Below are positions 1 through 7,916 of a stretch of DNA of 64,000 nucleotides, piece after piece. This stretch comes from an uncultured Ruminococcus sp. (GTDB lineage: Bacteria; Bacillota; Clostridia; Lachnospirales; Lachnospiraceae): NCBI GenBank assembly GCA_904377845.1, contig CAJFGR010000006.1, forward strand, positions 1 through 64,000, given 5' to 3'. Position numbers and translations under genes: made by a program. The notes under the pieces were generated by a model. It did no database searches, was not told the DNA's origin, and saw nothing but the letters and a program-made list of their open reading frames with translations. Positions within the stretch are counted from its first letter, which is position 1; every line of letters starts with the position of its first letter.

Positions 1-199
1 GGAAGCACGGTCAAAAGGAATCGGCAAAGCACTTCTGGATTTTATTAAGGAGAAGAAGCAGGAGCTGACACTGAATGTATATCAGAAGAATGAGCGTGCT
101 GTCAGATTTTATGAGCGGCAAGGATTTCAGATCATAGACAGATCCATAGATAAAAGTACAGCTGAGAAAGAATATTTGATGCGATGGAGCTGTAAGTGA
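1..199 (+). CDS. GNAT-family N-acetyltransferase, C-terminal part (5' end outside window)
   Basis: The reading frame is open from base 2 and ends at TGA 197-199, leaving about 65 residues. The visible part begins in the acetyl-CoA pyrophosphate-binding loop (R-S-K-G-I-G-K-A). It then has the LNVYQKNERAVRFYERQGF segment, typical of strand 5 and the following helix of GNAT enzymes. The family moves an acetyl group from acetyl-CoA to an amine; the substrate cannot be told from this piece. It lies just upstream of a second GNAT gene on the same strand, so the two may be co-transcribed. The missing N-terminus is due only to the window edge. Confidence 0.85.
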   Translation, partial: EARSKGIGKALLDFIKEKKQELTLNVYQKNERAVRFYERQGFQIIDRSIDKSTAEKEYLMRWSCK

Positions 200-233
200 T
201 CAATCTGTAAGAAGGAGATTATGAAGATAAAAT

Positions 234-707
234 ATGGATTATACGATTCGTGAAATGCGGAAAGAAGAATATCCTCAGCTGAAAGATTTTTTGTATGAGG
301 CTGTTTATGTTCCGGAAGGAACCGCTCCTCCGGACAGAGCGATTATAGATTCTCCTGAATTACAGGTGTATATCCGTGGATTTGGAAACTCCCGGCACGA
401 TCATGCCCTGGCCGCTGTAGTGGATGGTGATATCGCAGGAGTTGTGTGGGCGCGAATCATGGATGACTATGGACATATTAATGATGAAACACCGTCCCTT
501 GCAATATCCGTACATAATGGATACAGAAACTCGGGAATCGGAACAGCATTGCTGAAAGAAATGCTGCTATATATGAAGATGAAAGGATATCCGGCGGTAT
601 CCCTGTCTGTACAGAAAGCTAACTATGCTTTGTATATGTATCAAAAAGCCGGGTTCTATGTTGTGAATGAAAATGATGAAGAGTATATTATGGCAGTTCA
701 TCTATGA
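234..707 (+). CDS. GNAT-family N-acetyltransferase
   Basis: This 157-residue protein is a complete GNAT domain. It starts with the usual YTIREMRKEEY opening, has the acetyl-CoA loop R-N-S-G-I-G-T-A near residues 98-105, and ends with an NYALYMYQKAGFYV segment. The substrate is unknown. The start is fixed by an in-frame TAA just upstream at 228. The GAAGGAG site at 211-217 is unusually far (about 16 nt) from this ATG. A nearer ATG at 221 opens only a ten-codon frame, which could be a tiny leader or chance. It follows another GNAT gene by 34 bases. Confidence 0.88.
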   Translation: MDYTIREMRKEEYPQLKDFLYEAVYVPEGTAPPDRAIIDSPELQVYIRGFGNSRHDHALAAVVDGDIAGVVWARIMDDYGHINDETPSLAISVHNGYRNSGIGTALLKEMLLYMKMKGYPAVSLSVQKANYALYMYQKAGFYVVNENDEEYIMAVHL

Positions 708-834
708 TAACTGCTATATAATGAGAAAGGAATGTGATCAATATGCTGATTAATTTTAGGATCTGGTGATGCTGACTGTTGTTGTAGAAAGATAATCCAT
801 GGTCGGATCTGATGGAAAAAGGAGATGGTATCCT

Positions 835-1509
835 GTGTCAAAGAAAAAAATTATTATTTCGGCAGTTATTCTGATTCTGCTGGTTACAGCCGGCTGTATT
901 GCCTGGCGCTGCCGTTATTATTTTATCGGAACAAGCAGTGCGCCGGTTCAGGCAAAAGAGAATAAAGACTTCGGTATAGCCGACTTCCACAGCTCCGTGG
1001 ACAAGGACGGAGACGGGATTGACGATCAGACGGATATCCTACAGGGCGCAAGAGACTATATTGCGACAAAACCGGTCTACAAGAGTAAATATTATTCTAC
1101 AGGATACCCTGACGACCAGTATGGTGTCTGTACGGATCTTGTGGCAAATGCATTGCGAAGCGCCGGCTATGATCTTATGGAACTGGTGGATAAAGATATT
1201 AATGCACATCTTCAGGATTACGATATTGAGGAGCCGGATATTAACATTGATTTCCGGAGAGTGAATAATCTGAAAGTATATTTTGCCCATACGGCGATAC
1301 CGCTCACAACGGATATTTATGATATCAGCCAGTGGCAGGGCGGGGATATTGTGATTTTTGAGAATCATATCGGAATTGTTTCCGATAAGAGAAATGATGA
1401 CGGTGTGCCCTATGTAATCCATCACAATGATCCGTTTCAGAAGTCCTATGAGGAGGATATTCTTGAGAGCAGAGATGATATTACAGGACATTACCGCATA
1501 AGCGAATAA
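835..1509 (+). CDS. Membrane-anchored DUF1287 (YijF-like, NlpC/P60-fold) protein
   Basis: A GTG at 835, ten bases after AAAGGAG (818-824), is the best start and gives 224 residues. An in-frame ATG at 799 has no ribosome site. One N-terminal membrane segment (about residues 6-24) anchors an outward-facing domain. That domain matches DUF1287: G-V-C-T-D-L (Cys99), N-H-I-G-I-V-S-D (His178) and V-I-H-H-N-D (His196-197). These fit a cysteine-histidine amidase/peptidase centre, so a cell-wall role is plausible but unproven. Before the domain lies D-K-D-G-D-G-I-D-D (56-64), which resembles a calcium-binding EF-hand or TSP3 loop. Family and length (E. coli YijF is about 200 residues) fit well. Confidence 0.82.
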   Translation: MSKKKIIISAVILILLVTAGCIAWRCRYYFIGTSSAPVQAKENKDFGIADFHSSVDKDGDGIDDQTDILQGARDYIATKPVYKSKYYSTGYPDDQYGVCTDLVANALRSAGYDLMELVDKDINAHLQDYDIEEPDINIDFRRVNNLKVYFAHTAIPLTTDIYDISQWQGGDIVIFENHIGIVSDKRNDDGVPYVIHHNDPFQKSYEEDILESRDDITGHYRISE

Positions 1510-1570
1510 GATCGGCAGGCAAAAGGGTAATAAGATCAACAGGTGAAAGATTGGAAACCGGAGGAAAGTT

Positions 1571-2170
1571 ATGGTGAGATGTCCGTGGTGTATGTGCAAT
1601 GAAAAGATGATCCGCTACCATGATGAAGAATGGGGCGTCCCGGTGCATGATGATCAGAAACAGTTTGAGTTCCTGATGATGGAAGTCATGCAGTGCGGAC
1701 TCAACTGGAATATGATGATCCAGAAGAGAGATATATTTAAAAGTTGCTTTGATAATTTTAATTTTGACAAGGTGGCGGCATATGGCGAGGAGGAAATCCA
1801 GAGGATTCTGGAAACAGAGGGGATGATCCGTTCGCGGCGAAAGATTGAAGCCGTGATACATAATGCCCGGTGCTTTCAGGAGATCCGCAGAGAGTTCGAC
1901 TCTTTCAGCGATTATATCTGGGGCTTCACGAAAGGGAAAACCTATCTTTATACCGGTCATCAGAAAGGGCAGATTCCGGCGAGGAACGGGCTGTCAGACC
2001 GGATAAGCAAAGATCTGAAGAAACGCGGCCTGAAGTATATGGGCTCCGTGACAGTCTATTCTCATCTGCAGGCGTGCGGAATCATCAATGATCACATTGA
2101 ATCATGCTTTCGGTATGGCGAGCTTCTGGAATTGACAGATGCGATCTACAAAAGAAGAGACCACGAGTAA
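1571..2170 (+). CDS. tag: DNA-3-methyladenine glycosylase I
   Basis: Tag removes 3-methyladenine from alkylated DNA, the first step of base excision repair in the cytoplasm. The 199-residue protein is full length. It opens with R-C-P-W-C and has Y-H-D-E-E-W-G with His17. Near the end is the segment N-D-H-I-E-S-C-F, giving the Cys4/His17/His/Cys zinc site of E. coli Tag. The LNWNMMIQKR stretch matches the substrate-pocket region. A GGAGG ribosome site at about 1559 precedes the ATG. The gene stands between unrelated small genes and shows no sign of damage. Confidence 0.95.
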   Translation: MVRCPWCMCNEKMIRYHDEEWGVPVHDDQKQFEFLMMEVMQCGLNWNMMIQKRDIFKSCFDNFNFDKVAAYGEEEIQRILETEGMIRSRRKIEAVIHNARCFQEIRREFDSFSDYIWGFTKGKTYLYTGHQKGQIPARNGLSDRISKDLKKRGLKYMGSVTVYSHLQACGIINDHIESCFRYGELLELTDAIYKRRDHE

Positions 2171-2278
2171 AGAAATATATACTGTTACCGGAATGGAAAC
2201 ACAGAGAATTGGGAATGGAACTTTTCACTCAGAATGCAATGTTATATAGTTGGAGTAAAGAAAAGGAGGCTGTGTAAT

Positions 2279-2734
2279 ATGGCATTAGGTGATAATATCA
2301 AAAGACTGAGAGAGGAACATTTACTGACTCAGCAGCAACTGGCGGATAAGCTGTATGTATCAAGACAGACAATATGCCGCTGGGAGAACGGCAGCAGATG
2401 TCCTGATCTTATTATGGCGAAAAAGCTGGCAGTGGAACTGGATGTCAGTCTGGACGAACTGATATCAGATGAGGATCTGAAAGAGTTCACAAAAAATGAT
2501 CTTCCGTTTCATTCCGATATCGTAAAAAGAAGGAAAGAACTGGAGGAAAAACAGAAACGGATTTTAGAGTTTATCCAGCTTGTCGGCGGGATATTTCTGT
2601 TGGTTTCAGTTTTCTGCCGGATACAGTTGGAAATACGGGTTCCGGTCTGGTGTATCGTACTTGCACTGTGTGCGGAAGGCGTGGCGTTTGCGGTCAGACA
2701 CCACATATCCAGACAGCTGGACCAGCTATATTGA
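2279..2734 (+). CDS. XRE-family helix-turn-helix regulator with two C-terminal membrane segments
   Basis: The ATG at 2279 lies ten bases after AAAAGGAGG and gives 151 residues. An ATG 15 codons upstream has no ribosome site. Residues 6-60 form a Cro/XRE DNA-binding domain (LTQQQLADKLYVSRQTICRWENG). After a charged linker the C-terminus has two hydrophobic stretches (about 99-113 and 122-139), so the regulator is probably membrane-tethered. The next gene, 45 bases on, encodes a DUF1648 membrane protein. Pairs of a small regulator and a DUF1648/SdpI-like protein occur in Firmicutes as autoregulated immunity-type units (the SdpR/SdpI arrangement). That role is inference here. Confidence 0.88.
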   Translation: MALGDNIKRLREEHLLTQQQLADKLYVSRQTICRWENGSRCPDLIMAKKLAVELDVSLDELISDEDLKEFTKNDLPFHSDIVKRRKELEEKQKRILEFIQLVGGIFLLVSVFCRIQLEIRVPVWCIVLALCAEGVAFAVRHHISRQLDQLY

Positions 2735-2779
2735 TATAATGATATAGTCGGAGAAATGAATTTTTGAAAGGACAGAACT

Positions 2780-3247
2780 GTGAATATAAAAAATACACTT
2801 GCAGATACTGTTATGGAATATATATGCCGGATCCTTCTGATCGGGACATTGATTTATCTTATTGTGCGATGGAATACAATACCGGATCAGATTCCCATCC
2901 ATTATAATGCAGCCGGTGATATAGACGGCTGGGGCGGGAAAGGAATGGTATGGCTGCTCGTAGTTATCTCATGGGGACTTTATCTGGGGATTACTTTTGT
3001 CGGACGTTTCCCGGAGCTTTGGAATACAGGGGTGAAAATCACAAAGAAAAATAAAGAGAAGGTTTACCGTCTCATAAAATATCTGATTGGAACTTCTAAA
3101 CTTATCCTGATATCAGTATTTACGCTATTGATTGTATTTTCTACTTTGGCAAAACCACTTCCACTATGGTTCGCAGGGATATATCTTACAATTTTGATCG
3201 CAGATATGGCATTCTGGCTGGTGCGTATATTTATGGAACGAAAATGA
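2780..3247 (+). CDS. DUF1648 (SdpI-like) membrane protein
   Basis: A 155-residue protein with a GTG start and about four predicted membrane helices (roughly 17-33, 55-74, 108-126, 131-148). The IPDQIPIHYNAAGDIDGWGGK segment between helices one and two is the DUF1648 signature. DUF1648 is found in SdpI, which protects Bacillus from a secreted toxin, but also in many proteins of unknown role. It follows the XRE regulator closely and is probably co-transcribed with it. A 7-bp inverted repeat (3263-3269 with 3289-3295) after the stop may be a weak terminator between this gene and the convergent Rpn gene. Confidence 0.85.
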   Translation: MNIKNTLADTVMEYICRILLIGTLIYLIVRWNTIPDQIPIHYNAAGDIDGWGGKGMVWLLVVISWGLYLGITFVGRFPELWNTGVKITKKNKEKVYRLIKYLIGTSKLILISVFTLLIVFSTLAKPLPLWFAGIYLTILIADMAFWLVRIFMERK

Positions 3248-3331
3248 AAGCGCATTACAAAAGCCATCCGCACTAAGATCAACAAAGGGGATGGCGATTG
3301 TGTCCATGTCACGATTCAGGGGAGAGAATAG

Positions 3332-4279
3332 CTATAGTCCTTTCCAGTACTTATCCATATATTTTCCCGCATCTTTTTCTGAGAGGCTGTATTTTTCCTG
3401 AAGCTTTATATAAGCATCCTGCCGGGAAATATTTAGTTCCTGCAAGGCAGACAGAAGCTGCAAAATACCATTTTCACGTTCGGAAGAAATCCCTTCGGTT
3501 TTACCGTTTTCATAGCCGTTTTCATAGCCCTCGTTCCGCAGTGTTTTATCGTGCAGTTCTTTATCATATGTTTCCAAAATCATCTGGATCACCTCGGCTT
3601 TTTGATCGGTCAGGACATCCTTTAGAATATCTTTGCGGATGCAGTTGTCTACAGCATGGGATACAGCCTGCTCCAACGGCTTGTCTGTTGCAAGTTCCCG
3701 CCTCACGGCAGCCACGAAAACAGCATATTCTTTTAAGCGTTTACATTTTTCCATTAATTCTTTATTATGCCCGTAATTGATATTAAGCATAATGGAAATA
3801 CATTCCAGACAGGGAGATTTAGATGAAGTCGGTACTTCATACAAATCACTTAGTTTTAGAGGAAGCTGGTCAGGTTCTGCCGATGTTCCGTTATAAAAGA
3901 CAAAATATTGCGGAAATGGAAGTTCCTTCGGTGTGGACGTATAAATATCTATTTTATTCTTTATGATATACTTTTCATACAGTTTTGACAGATACATGAG
4001 TCCGCGGACAGGCATATTTGGATTGAATGTACTTTGGTGTTCGTACAGATTCATCATTCCGCTGATCAGAAAAGAGATATCATTTTTCTTTGTCAGATAC
4101 AATACATTTCCAAGCGTATTAACTTCTAACTCATCCGGGTCGCTGTAGCTGCTTCCGTTGATTGCATTATAAAGTGACAGCAGATCCTCCTTTTTCTGAA
4201 ATACCAGACGAAAGAGTCCGTCTTTATACTCCCTGTTTGTGGTTGGATATTCCTGATCGATATGTGGTTTGTGTTTCAA
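3332..4279 (-). CDS. Rpn-family recombination-promoting nuclease (PD-(D/E)XK)
   Basis: 315 residues. The N-terminal two thirds fit the Rpn (transposase_31 / PDDEXK) family: D20-G-L-F-R-L-V-F, N-D-I-S-F-L-I with Asp67, Y-E-H-Q-S with Glu80 and Gln82 (the E-x-Q form of E-x-K), and P-Q-Y-F-V-F-Y-N-G. Known Rpn proteins are magnesium- or calcium-dependent DNA endonucleases that raise RecA-independent recombination; they were long misannotated as transposases. The C-terminal third is charged, with G-Y-E-N-G-x-E-N-G-K, and ends in a helical segment, as in relatives. The family is often multicopy, variable and mobile. No terminal repeats were seen around this copy. Confidence 0.88.
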   Translation of the reverse strand: MKHKPHIDQEYPTTNREYKDGLFRLVFQKKEDLLSLYNAINGSSYSDPDELEVNTLGNVLYLTKKNDISFLISGMMNLYEHQSTFNPNMPVRGLMYLSKLYEKYIIKNKIDIYTSTPKELPFPQYFVFYNGTSAEPDQLPLKLSDLYEVPTSSKSPCLECISIMLNINYGHNKELMEKCKRLKEYAVFVAAVRRELATDKPLEQAVSHAVDNCIRKDILKDVLTDQKAEVIQMILETYDKELHDKTLRNEGYENGYENGKTEGISSERENGILQLLSALQELNISRQDAYIKLQEKYSLSEKDAGKYMDKYWKGL

Positions 4280-4292
4280 TAATTACACCTCC

Positions 4293-4321
4293 ATTATAGA
4301 AAATAAAGTGAACAGTTGCAA
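4293..4321 (-). promoter_or_regulatory. Sigma-A promoter for the Rpn gene
   Basis: On the minus strand TTGCAA (4321-4316) and TATAAT (4298-4293) are 17 bases apart. They lie just upstream of a GGAGG ribosome site and the Rpn ATG at 4279, so the 5' leader would be very short. Confidence 0.7.
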
Positions 4322-4349
4322 CCTTTCGTGAGCTCAAACAAAAGGAAAG

Positions 4350-4428
4350 TCTGGCGGAAACCGCCGGATTTGATCTTTACGATTAAAGACCGCTGCAAAG
4401 GCAGCATACAGAAAAAAGAATTTTCTGT
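4350..4428. other. Array of four short tandem hairpins, possible small RNA or structured element
   Basis: Four inverted repeats stand side by side between the two divergent promoters: TCTGGCGG/CCGCCGGA (4350-4368, loop AAA), TCTTTA/TAAAGA (4374-4389), GCTGC/GCAGC (4392-4405, loop AAAG) and ACAGAAAA/TTTTCTGT (4408-4428). Such spacing is unlikely by chance. It lies outside the predicted Rpn and HD transcripts, so it would need its own promoter, which I could not identify. Candidates are a small RNA, a structured DNA site or a relic of a mobile element. The rest of the 313-base gap (4280-4592) holds only the two promoters. Confidence 0.45.
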
Positions 4429-4493
4429 TGGTTGTCCGTTTATTATAGTTCATAAGCTATGGAGAAAACAATAAGGCATATTGTACAAAAGTA

Positions 4494-4523
4494 TAGACAC
4501 TGGATTGTGAAGAATGATACAAT
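4494..4523 (+). promoter_or_regulatory. Candidate sigma-A promoter for the HD-domain gene
   Basis: TAGACA (4494-4499) and TACAAT (4518-4523) with an 18-base spacer, about 70 bases upstream of the HD-domain ATG. The match is moderate. Confidence 0.45.
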
Positions 4524-4592
4524 AGTCTGGCGGCATAAAATTGCAGTCCGGAAACAGGAGAGAATCAATCCGGAAATGGAGGATACAGAAGC

Positions 4593-5087
4593 ATGAAAGA
4601 AAGAATTGTAAATAAGATGATCGATTTTTACAGGGGAAACCGTTCGGACGTGCGGCATTTCCTGAAAGTATATGCCTATGCGCAGACGATCGGACGTCTG
4701 GAGGGGCTGGATGAGAGGACACAGGACACACTGGAGATCGCGGCGATCGTCCATGACATTGCCTGCCCGCTCTGCCGGGAGAAGTACGGGAATACAAACG
4801 GAAATCATCAGGAGGCGGAGAGCGAGCCGCTGCTTCGGATCTTTCTTTCAGAGTTTGCCCTTCCGGAGGAGATGGAAGAGCGGATCATTTATCTGGTGAC
4901 ACATCATCATACATATACGAATGTAGAGGGGATGGACTACCAGATACTTTTGGAAGCAGATTATCTGGTAAATGCGGATGAATCCCAGTACAGCCACGAG
5001 GCGATCTGCAAGTTCAGGGAGCGCGTGTTTAAGACGAAAAGCGGTACACATATGCTGGATTCCATATATTCATTAACAGAGGCATAA
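4593..5087 (+). CDS. HD-domain phosphohydrolase-like protein
   Basis: 164 residues forming one HD domain: His22 in D-V-R-H-F, the H54-D55 pair in A-A-I-V-H-D-I-A, a His104-106 cluster and Asp123 in L-E-A-D-Y. These are the metal-binding positions of the superfamily, whose members hydrolyse phosphate esters of nucleotides and related compounds. The exact substrate is unknown. C57-P-L-C60 follows the HD pair and is of unclear meaning. The gene lies 76 bases upstream of the OLD-type ATPase on the same strand and may belong to the same transcript, because no terminator is visible in the gap. Confidence 0.85.
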   Translation: MKERIVNKMIDFYRGNRSDVRHFLKVYAYAQTIGRLEGLDERTQDTLEIAAIVHDIACPLCREKYGNTNGNHQEAESEPLLRIFLSEFALPEEMEERIIYLVTHHHTYTNVEGMDYQILLEADYLVNADESQYSHEAICKFRERVFKTKSGTHMLDSIYSLTEA

Positions 5088-5163
5088 CAGCTCAGACTAT
5101 ACCTGTGCTGTTACACAGAGAGATCTATGTTATGCAGAGAGATCTGCGGCGGGAGGTGCCGGA

Positions 5164-7107
5164 ATGCAGATTACGGATCTTCGGATACGCAATTTTAAAT
5201 CAATCAAAGATATGCACATCGGCGGCATTGAGAATGCGCTGATCCTGGTCGGAAAGAATGACACCGGAAAGACTGCCGTCCTCGATGCCGTGCGCGCCGT
5301 GGGCGGAGATTATATTGTAAGGGAAGAGGATTTCCGTGAGAATTTCCCCAATGTGGAGATCAGTGTGGAACTGCATATTACGGACGATGATCTGAAGAGG
5401 TTTCACAGGTTCGGGGCAGTCAGCACTTACCGGAGACCGGAAGCGTGGTATCGCGAATTCTGCAGGAAACTCCCTTCTTTTCTGCCTGATGAAAGTACTG
5501 AAAAAGACAGCGGGACGGAGCCGGACAGCGACGGCGGTTTTGCCGGGGGCAGACTTACTTTTGAGTTTTCCGTCAACCGGGAAGGGCGTATACGCTACAG
5601 TGACGGAACGCAGAAAGACAATCGGTACATTCCCATGATTTTCCCGCATATCTATTTTATGGATACCCAGCGCGACCTGAAGAAATTTCAGGACGACCTG
5701 CTCTTAATGCAGGAGGACGATCTGCTGAAGCGGATGCGTTCCGGATGCTGTATGTTTGATGAGGCGAAGGAATGCAATCACTGTTTTTCCTGTATCGGTC
5801 TGATCCACAAGAAAACAACGGAAGAGCTGAATGCATTTGAGGCGTCGAAGCTTCTGGAATACAAGCTGTATAATCTGAATCTGGATTCATTTTCTAAGAG
5901 AGTGAACGGGATTTTCCGCAGGAACGGCGGAAGAGATGAGATCGTCTACTCTATGGATCTGGACATTGAACGGACGCTTTCGGTTACGGCTTCCGTGCGT
6001 CAGGCGGGATATCAGAAGGACCGCCCCACAGAGAGTATGGGAAAGGGAATGCGCAGCATCTATATGCTTTCTCTGCTTGAGGCGTACGAAGAGGAAGGCA
6101 TGAAGAATGCGGATATCATTATGGTGGAAGATCCGGAGATCTTTCTCCATCCCAAGCTTCAGAAAGTGTCAGGGGATATCCTGTACCGGTTGTCGAAAAA
6201 GAATCAGGTTATTTTTTCCACGCATTCGCCGAATCTGCTGTCAAACTTTAACAGCAGACAGATCCGTCAGATGTTTCTGGATCAGGACGGTTTTTCAGCC
6301 GTGAGGGATAAGACAGATATCAGCGCTGTGCTGGATGACCTGGGATATTCGGCAAACGATCTGATGAACGTGAATTTTGTATTCATTGTAGAGGGCAAGC
6401 AGGACAAGAGCCGGCTTCCGCTTCTGATTCGGAAATATTATTCGGAGACATACGACAGCGAAGGCAATCTCTCGCGTATCGCGATCATTACGACCAACAG
6501 CTGTACGAATATCAAGACTTATGCCAATCTCAAATATATGAATCAGATCTACATTAAGGATAATTTCCTTATGATCCGGGACGGAGACGGAAAAGACAGT
6601 GAAGAGCTGAAATCCCAGCTCTGCCATTATTATGCAAAAAGAAATGAAGAGGATATAGACCGACTGCCGCGGGTCACGGAAAAGAACGTCCTGATCCTGA
6701 AGTACTATTCTTTTGAAAACTATTTCCTTGATCCGAAGGTAATGGCACAGATCGGGATCATCAGCTCAGAAGAGGAGTTTTATGAAATTTTCCTCGAAAA
6801 ATGGCGTGAGTATCTGTACCGGCTGAGAAGCGGCCGGAAATTGGCTGAGGTTATCGGGCATGATCTTACATCTGCAGATGATGTAAAGCAGTACATGGAA
6901 GAAATCCGGATCCATATGCGCGGACATAATCTGTATGATATCTACTATGGACGCTATAAGGAAAATGAGCAGGAAATCCTGAGCCGCTATATCGATGCGG
7001 CGCCGAGAGAGGATTTTGCGGATATTCTGGATTCCATTGACCGGTTTATTTATTTTGAGAGCAGAAAGAAAAAGGACGAAGATCTGCAGAGCGGAGTAAA
7101 AAGATGA
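5164..7107 (+). CDS. OLD-type AAA ATPase with TOPRIM nuclease domain and an internal cysteine cluster
   Basis: 647 residues. The N-terminal half is an SMC/RecF-like ABC ATPase: Walker A G30-K-N-D-T-G-K-T37, signature S291-M-G-K-G, Walker B I-I-M-V-E-D-P-E (318-325), H-loop S-T-H-S-P (His354). Next comes a TOPRIM domain with F-I-V-E-G-K (Glu410) and M-I-R-D-G-D-G (Asp473, Asp475). This is the OLD overcoming-lysogenization-defect layout: ATP-controlled DNA nicking or cutting, often in phage defence (GajA of Gabija is a relative). No UvrD-like GajB partner is present. Unusual is a cysteine group inserted in the ATPase half (Cys195, 196, 204, 207, 210), which could bind zinc or an Fe-S cluster. 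The stop overlaps the next gene by four bases. Confidence 0.85.
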   Translation: MQITDLRIRNFKSIKDMHIGGIENALILVGKNDTGKTAVLDAVRAVGGDYIVREEDFRENFPNVEISVELHITDDDLKRFHRFGAVSTYRRPEAWYREFCRKLPSFLPDESTEKDSGTEPDSDGGFAGGRLTFEFSVNREGRIRYSDGTQKDNRYIPMIFPHIYFMDTQRDLKKFQDDLLLMQEDDLLKRMRSGCCMFDEAKECNHCFSCIGLIHKKTTEELNAFEASKLLEYKLYNLNLDSFSKRVNGIFRRNGGRDEIVYSMDLDIERTLSVTASVRQAGYQKDRPTESMGKGMRSIYMLSLLEAYEEEGMKNADIIMVEDPEIFLHPKLQKVSGDILYRLSKKNQVIFSTHSPNLLSNFNSRQIRQMFLDQDGFSAVRDKTDISAVLDDLGYSANDLMNVNFVFIVEGKQDKSRLPLLIRKYYSETYDSEGNLSRIAIITTNSCTNIKTYANLKYMNQIYIKDNFLMIRDGDGKDSEELKSQLCHYYAKRNEEDIDRLPRVTEKNVLILKYYSFENYFLDPKVMAQIGIISSEEEFYEIFLEKWREYLYRLRSGRKLAEVIGHDLTSADDVKQYMEEIRIHMRGHNLYDIYYGRYKENEQEILSRYIDAAPREDFADILDSIDRFIYFESRKKKDEDLQSGVKR

Positions 7108-7916
7108 GAGCATCAGTATTAGTGGACAATATCGGGAACAAGGGGCTTCCGGGTGAGTGGGGCTTAAGTTTTTATATAGAATATAAGGAAAAGAAGATCC
7201 TGCTGGATGCAGGACAGACCGGTCTGTTTGCGGAGAATGCTAAGAAGCTGAGTCTGGATCTGGCTGATGTGGACTATGCCGTGCTCTCCCACGCACACTA
7301 TGACCATGCGGATGGAATGCCGGTATTTTTTGAGCAAAATAGTAAGGCGAAACTTTATCTGAAAGAGTCCTGCGGGGAGAACTGTTATGACCGCAAGGAA
7401 GGGCATATGAAATATATCGGCATAAAGAGCGGATTTCTGGAAAAGTTTAAAGACAGGATCATCCGTGTGCCGGGAGATCTGAAGATCAGCGGCGGCGTCT
7501 GGCTGATCTCCCACAGTGCGGAAAATATGAAGAAAGCCGGGGAACGGGAGCATATGTATCTGAAAGAAGAAAATGGCTGGGCGCCGGACTGCTTTGCACA
7601 TGAGCAGAGCCTTGTATTTGAGACGGAATCCGGGCTTGTTATTTTCAACAGTTGTTCCCACGGAGGCGCAGACAATATTATAAATGAGGTGTCTGCCGTA
7701 TTTCCGGGAAGGCAGATCTGTGCCATGGCCGGAGGATTCCATCTGTATAATAAATCAGAAGAATATGTGCGCAGCTTTGCAGAAAAAGTGCGTGCTACCG
7801 GAGTGGAGAAGATCTATACCGGACACTGTACAGGAGAGGAGGGGTACCGCATTCTGCACGATGTACTGGGAGACAGGACACATCAGCTTGAAGCGGGACT
7901 TGAGATCGTGCTATGA
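7104..7916 (+). CDS. Metallo-beta-lactamase-fold hydrolase (COG1237, dihydropterin/RFAP-synthase-like)
   Basis: 270 residues with the metal motif S-H-A-H-Y-D-H-A-D-G (His63, His65, Asp67, His68), then S-C-S-H-G-G and A-G-G-F-H-L-Y. It belongs to the group related to archaeal 7,8-dihydropterin-6-methyl-4-(ribofuranosyl)-aminobenzene-phosphate synthase. In bacteria its role is not established. The start ATG overlaps the stop of the OLD-type gene (ATGA), and its own stop overlaps the cbiB start in the same way. It is thus translationally coupled on both sides, tying the nuclease-like gene to the cobalamin genes. A role in pterin or corrinoid side chemistry, or as a partner of the ATPase, are both possible. 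Confidence 0.82.
   Translation: MRASVLVDNIGNKGLPGEWGLSFYIEYKEKKILLDAGQTGLFAENAKKLSLDLADVDYAVLSHAHYDHADGMPVFFEQNSKAKLYLKESCGENCYDRKEGHMKYIGIKSGFLEKFKDRIIRVPGDLKISGGVWLISHSAENMKKAGEREHMYLKEENGWAPDCFAHEQSLVFETESGLVIFNSCSHGGADNIINEVSAVFPGRQICAMAGGFHLYNKSEEYVRSFAEKVRATGVEKIYTGHCTGEEGYRILHDVLGDRTHQLEAGLEIVL

Noticed and set aside
1039..1960. Long open frames on the minus strand opposite the DUF1287 and tag genes
   Set aside because: They have no ribosome sites or recognisable family, and lie fully opposite two well-supported genes.
3298..3780. 160-codon plus-strand frame opposite the Rpn gene
   Set aside because: It is antisense to a clear Rpn-family protein and has a low-complexity composition typical of shadow frames.
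3332..4279. Insertion sequence with transposase
   Set aside because: The Rpn family was once labelled transposase, but motifs are of a PD-(D/E)XK nuclease, and no terminal inverted repeats or target duplication are seen.
5164..7107. Complete Gabija defence system (GajA with GajB)
   Set aside because: Only an OLD-type ATPase/TOPRIM protein is present; the UvrD-like helicase GajB is not next to it.
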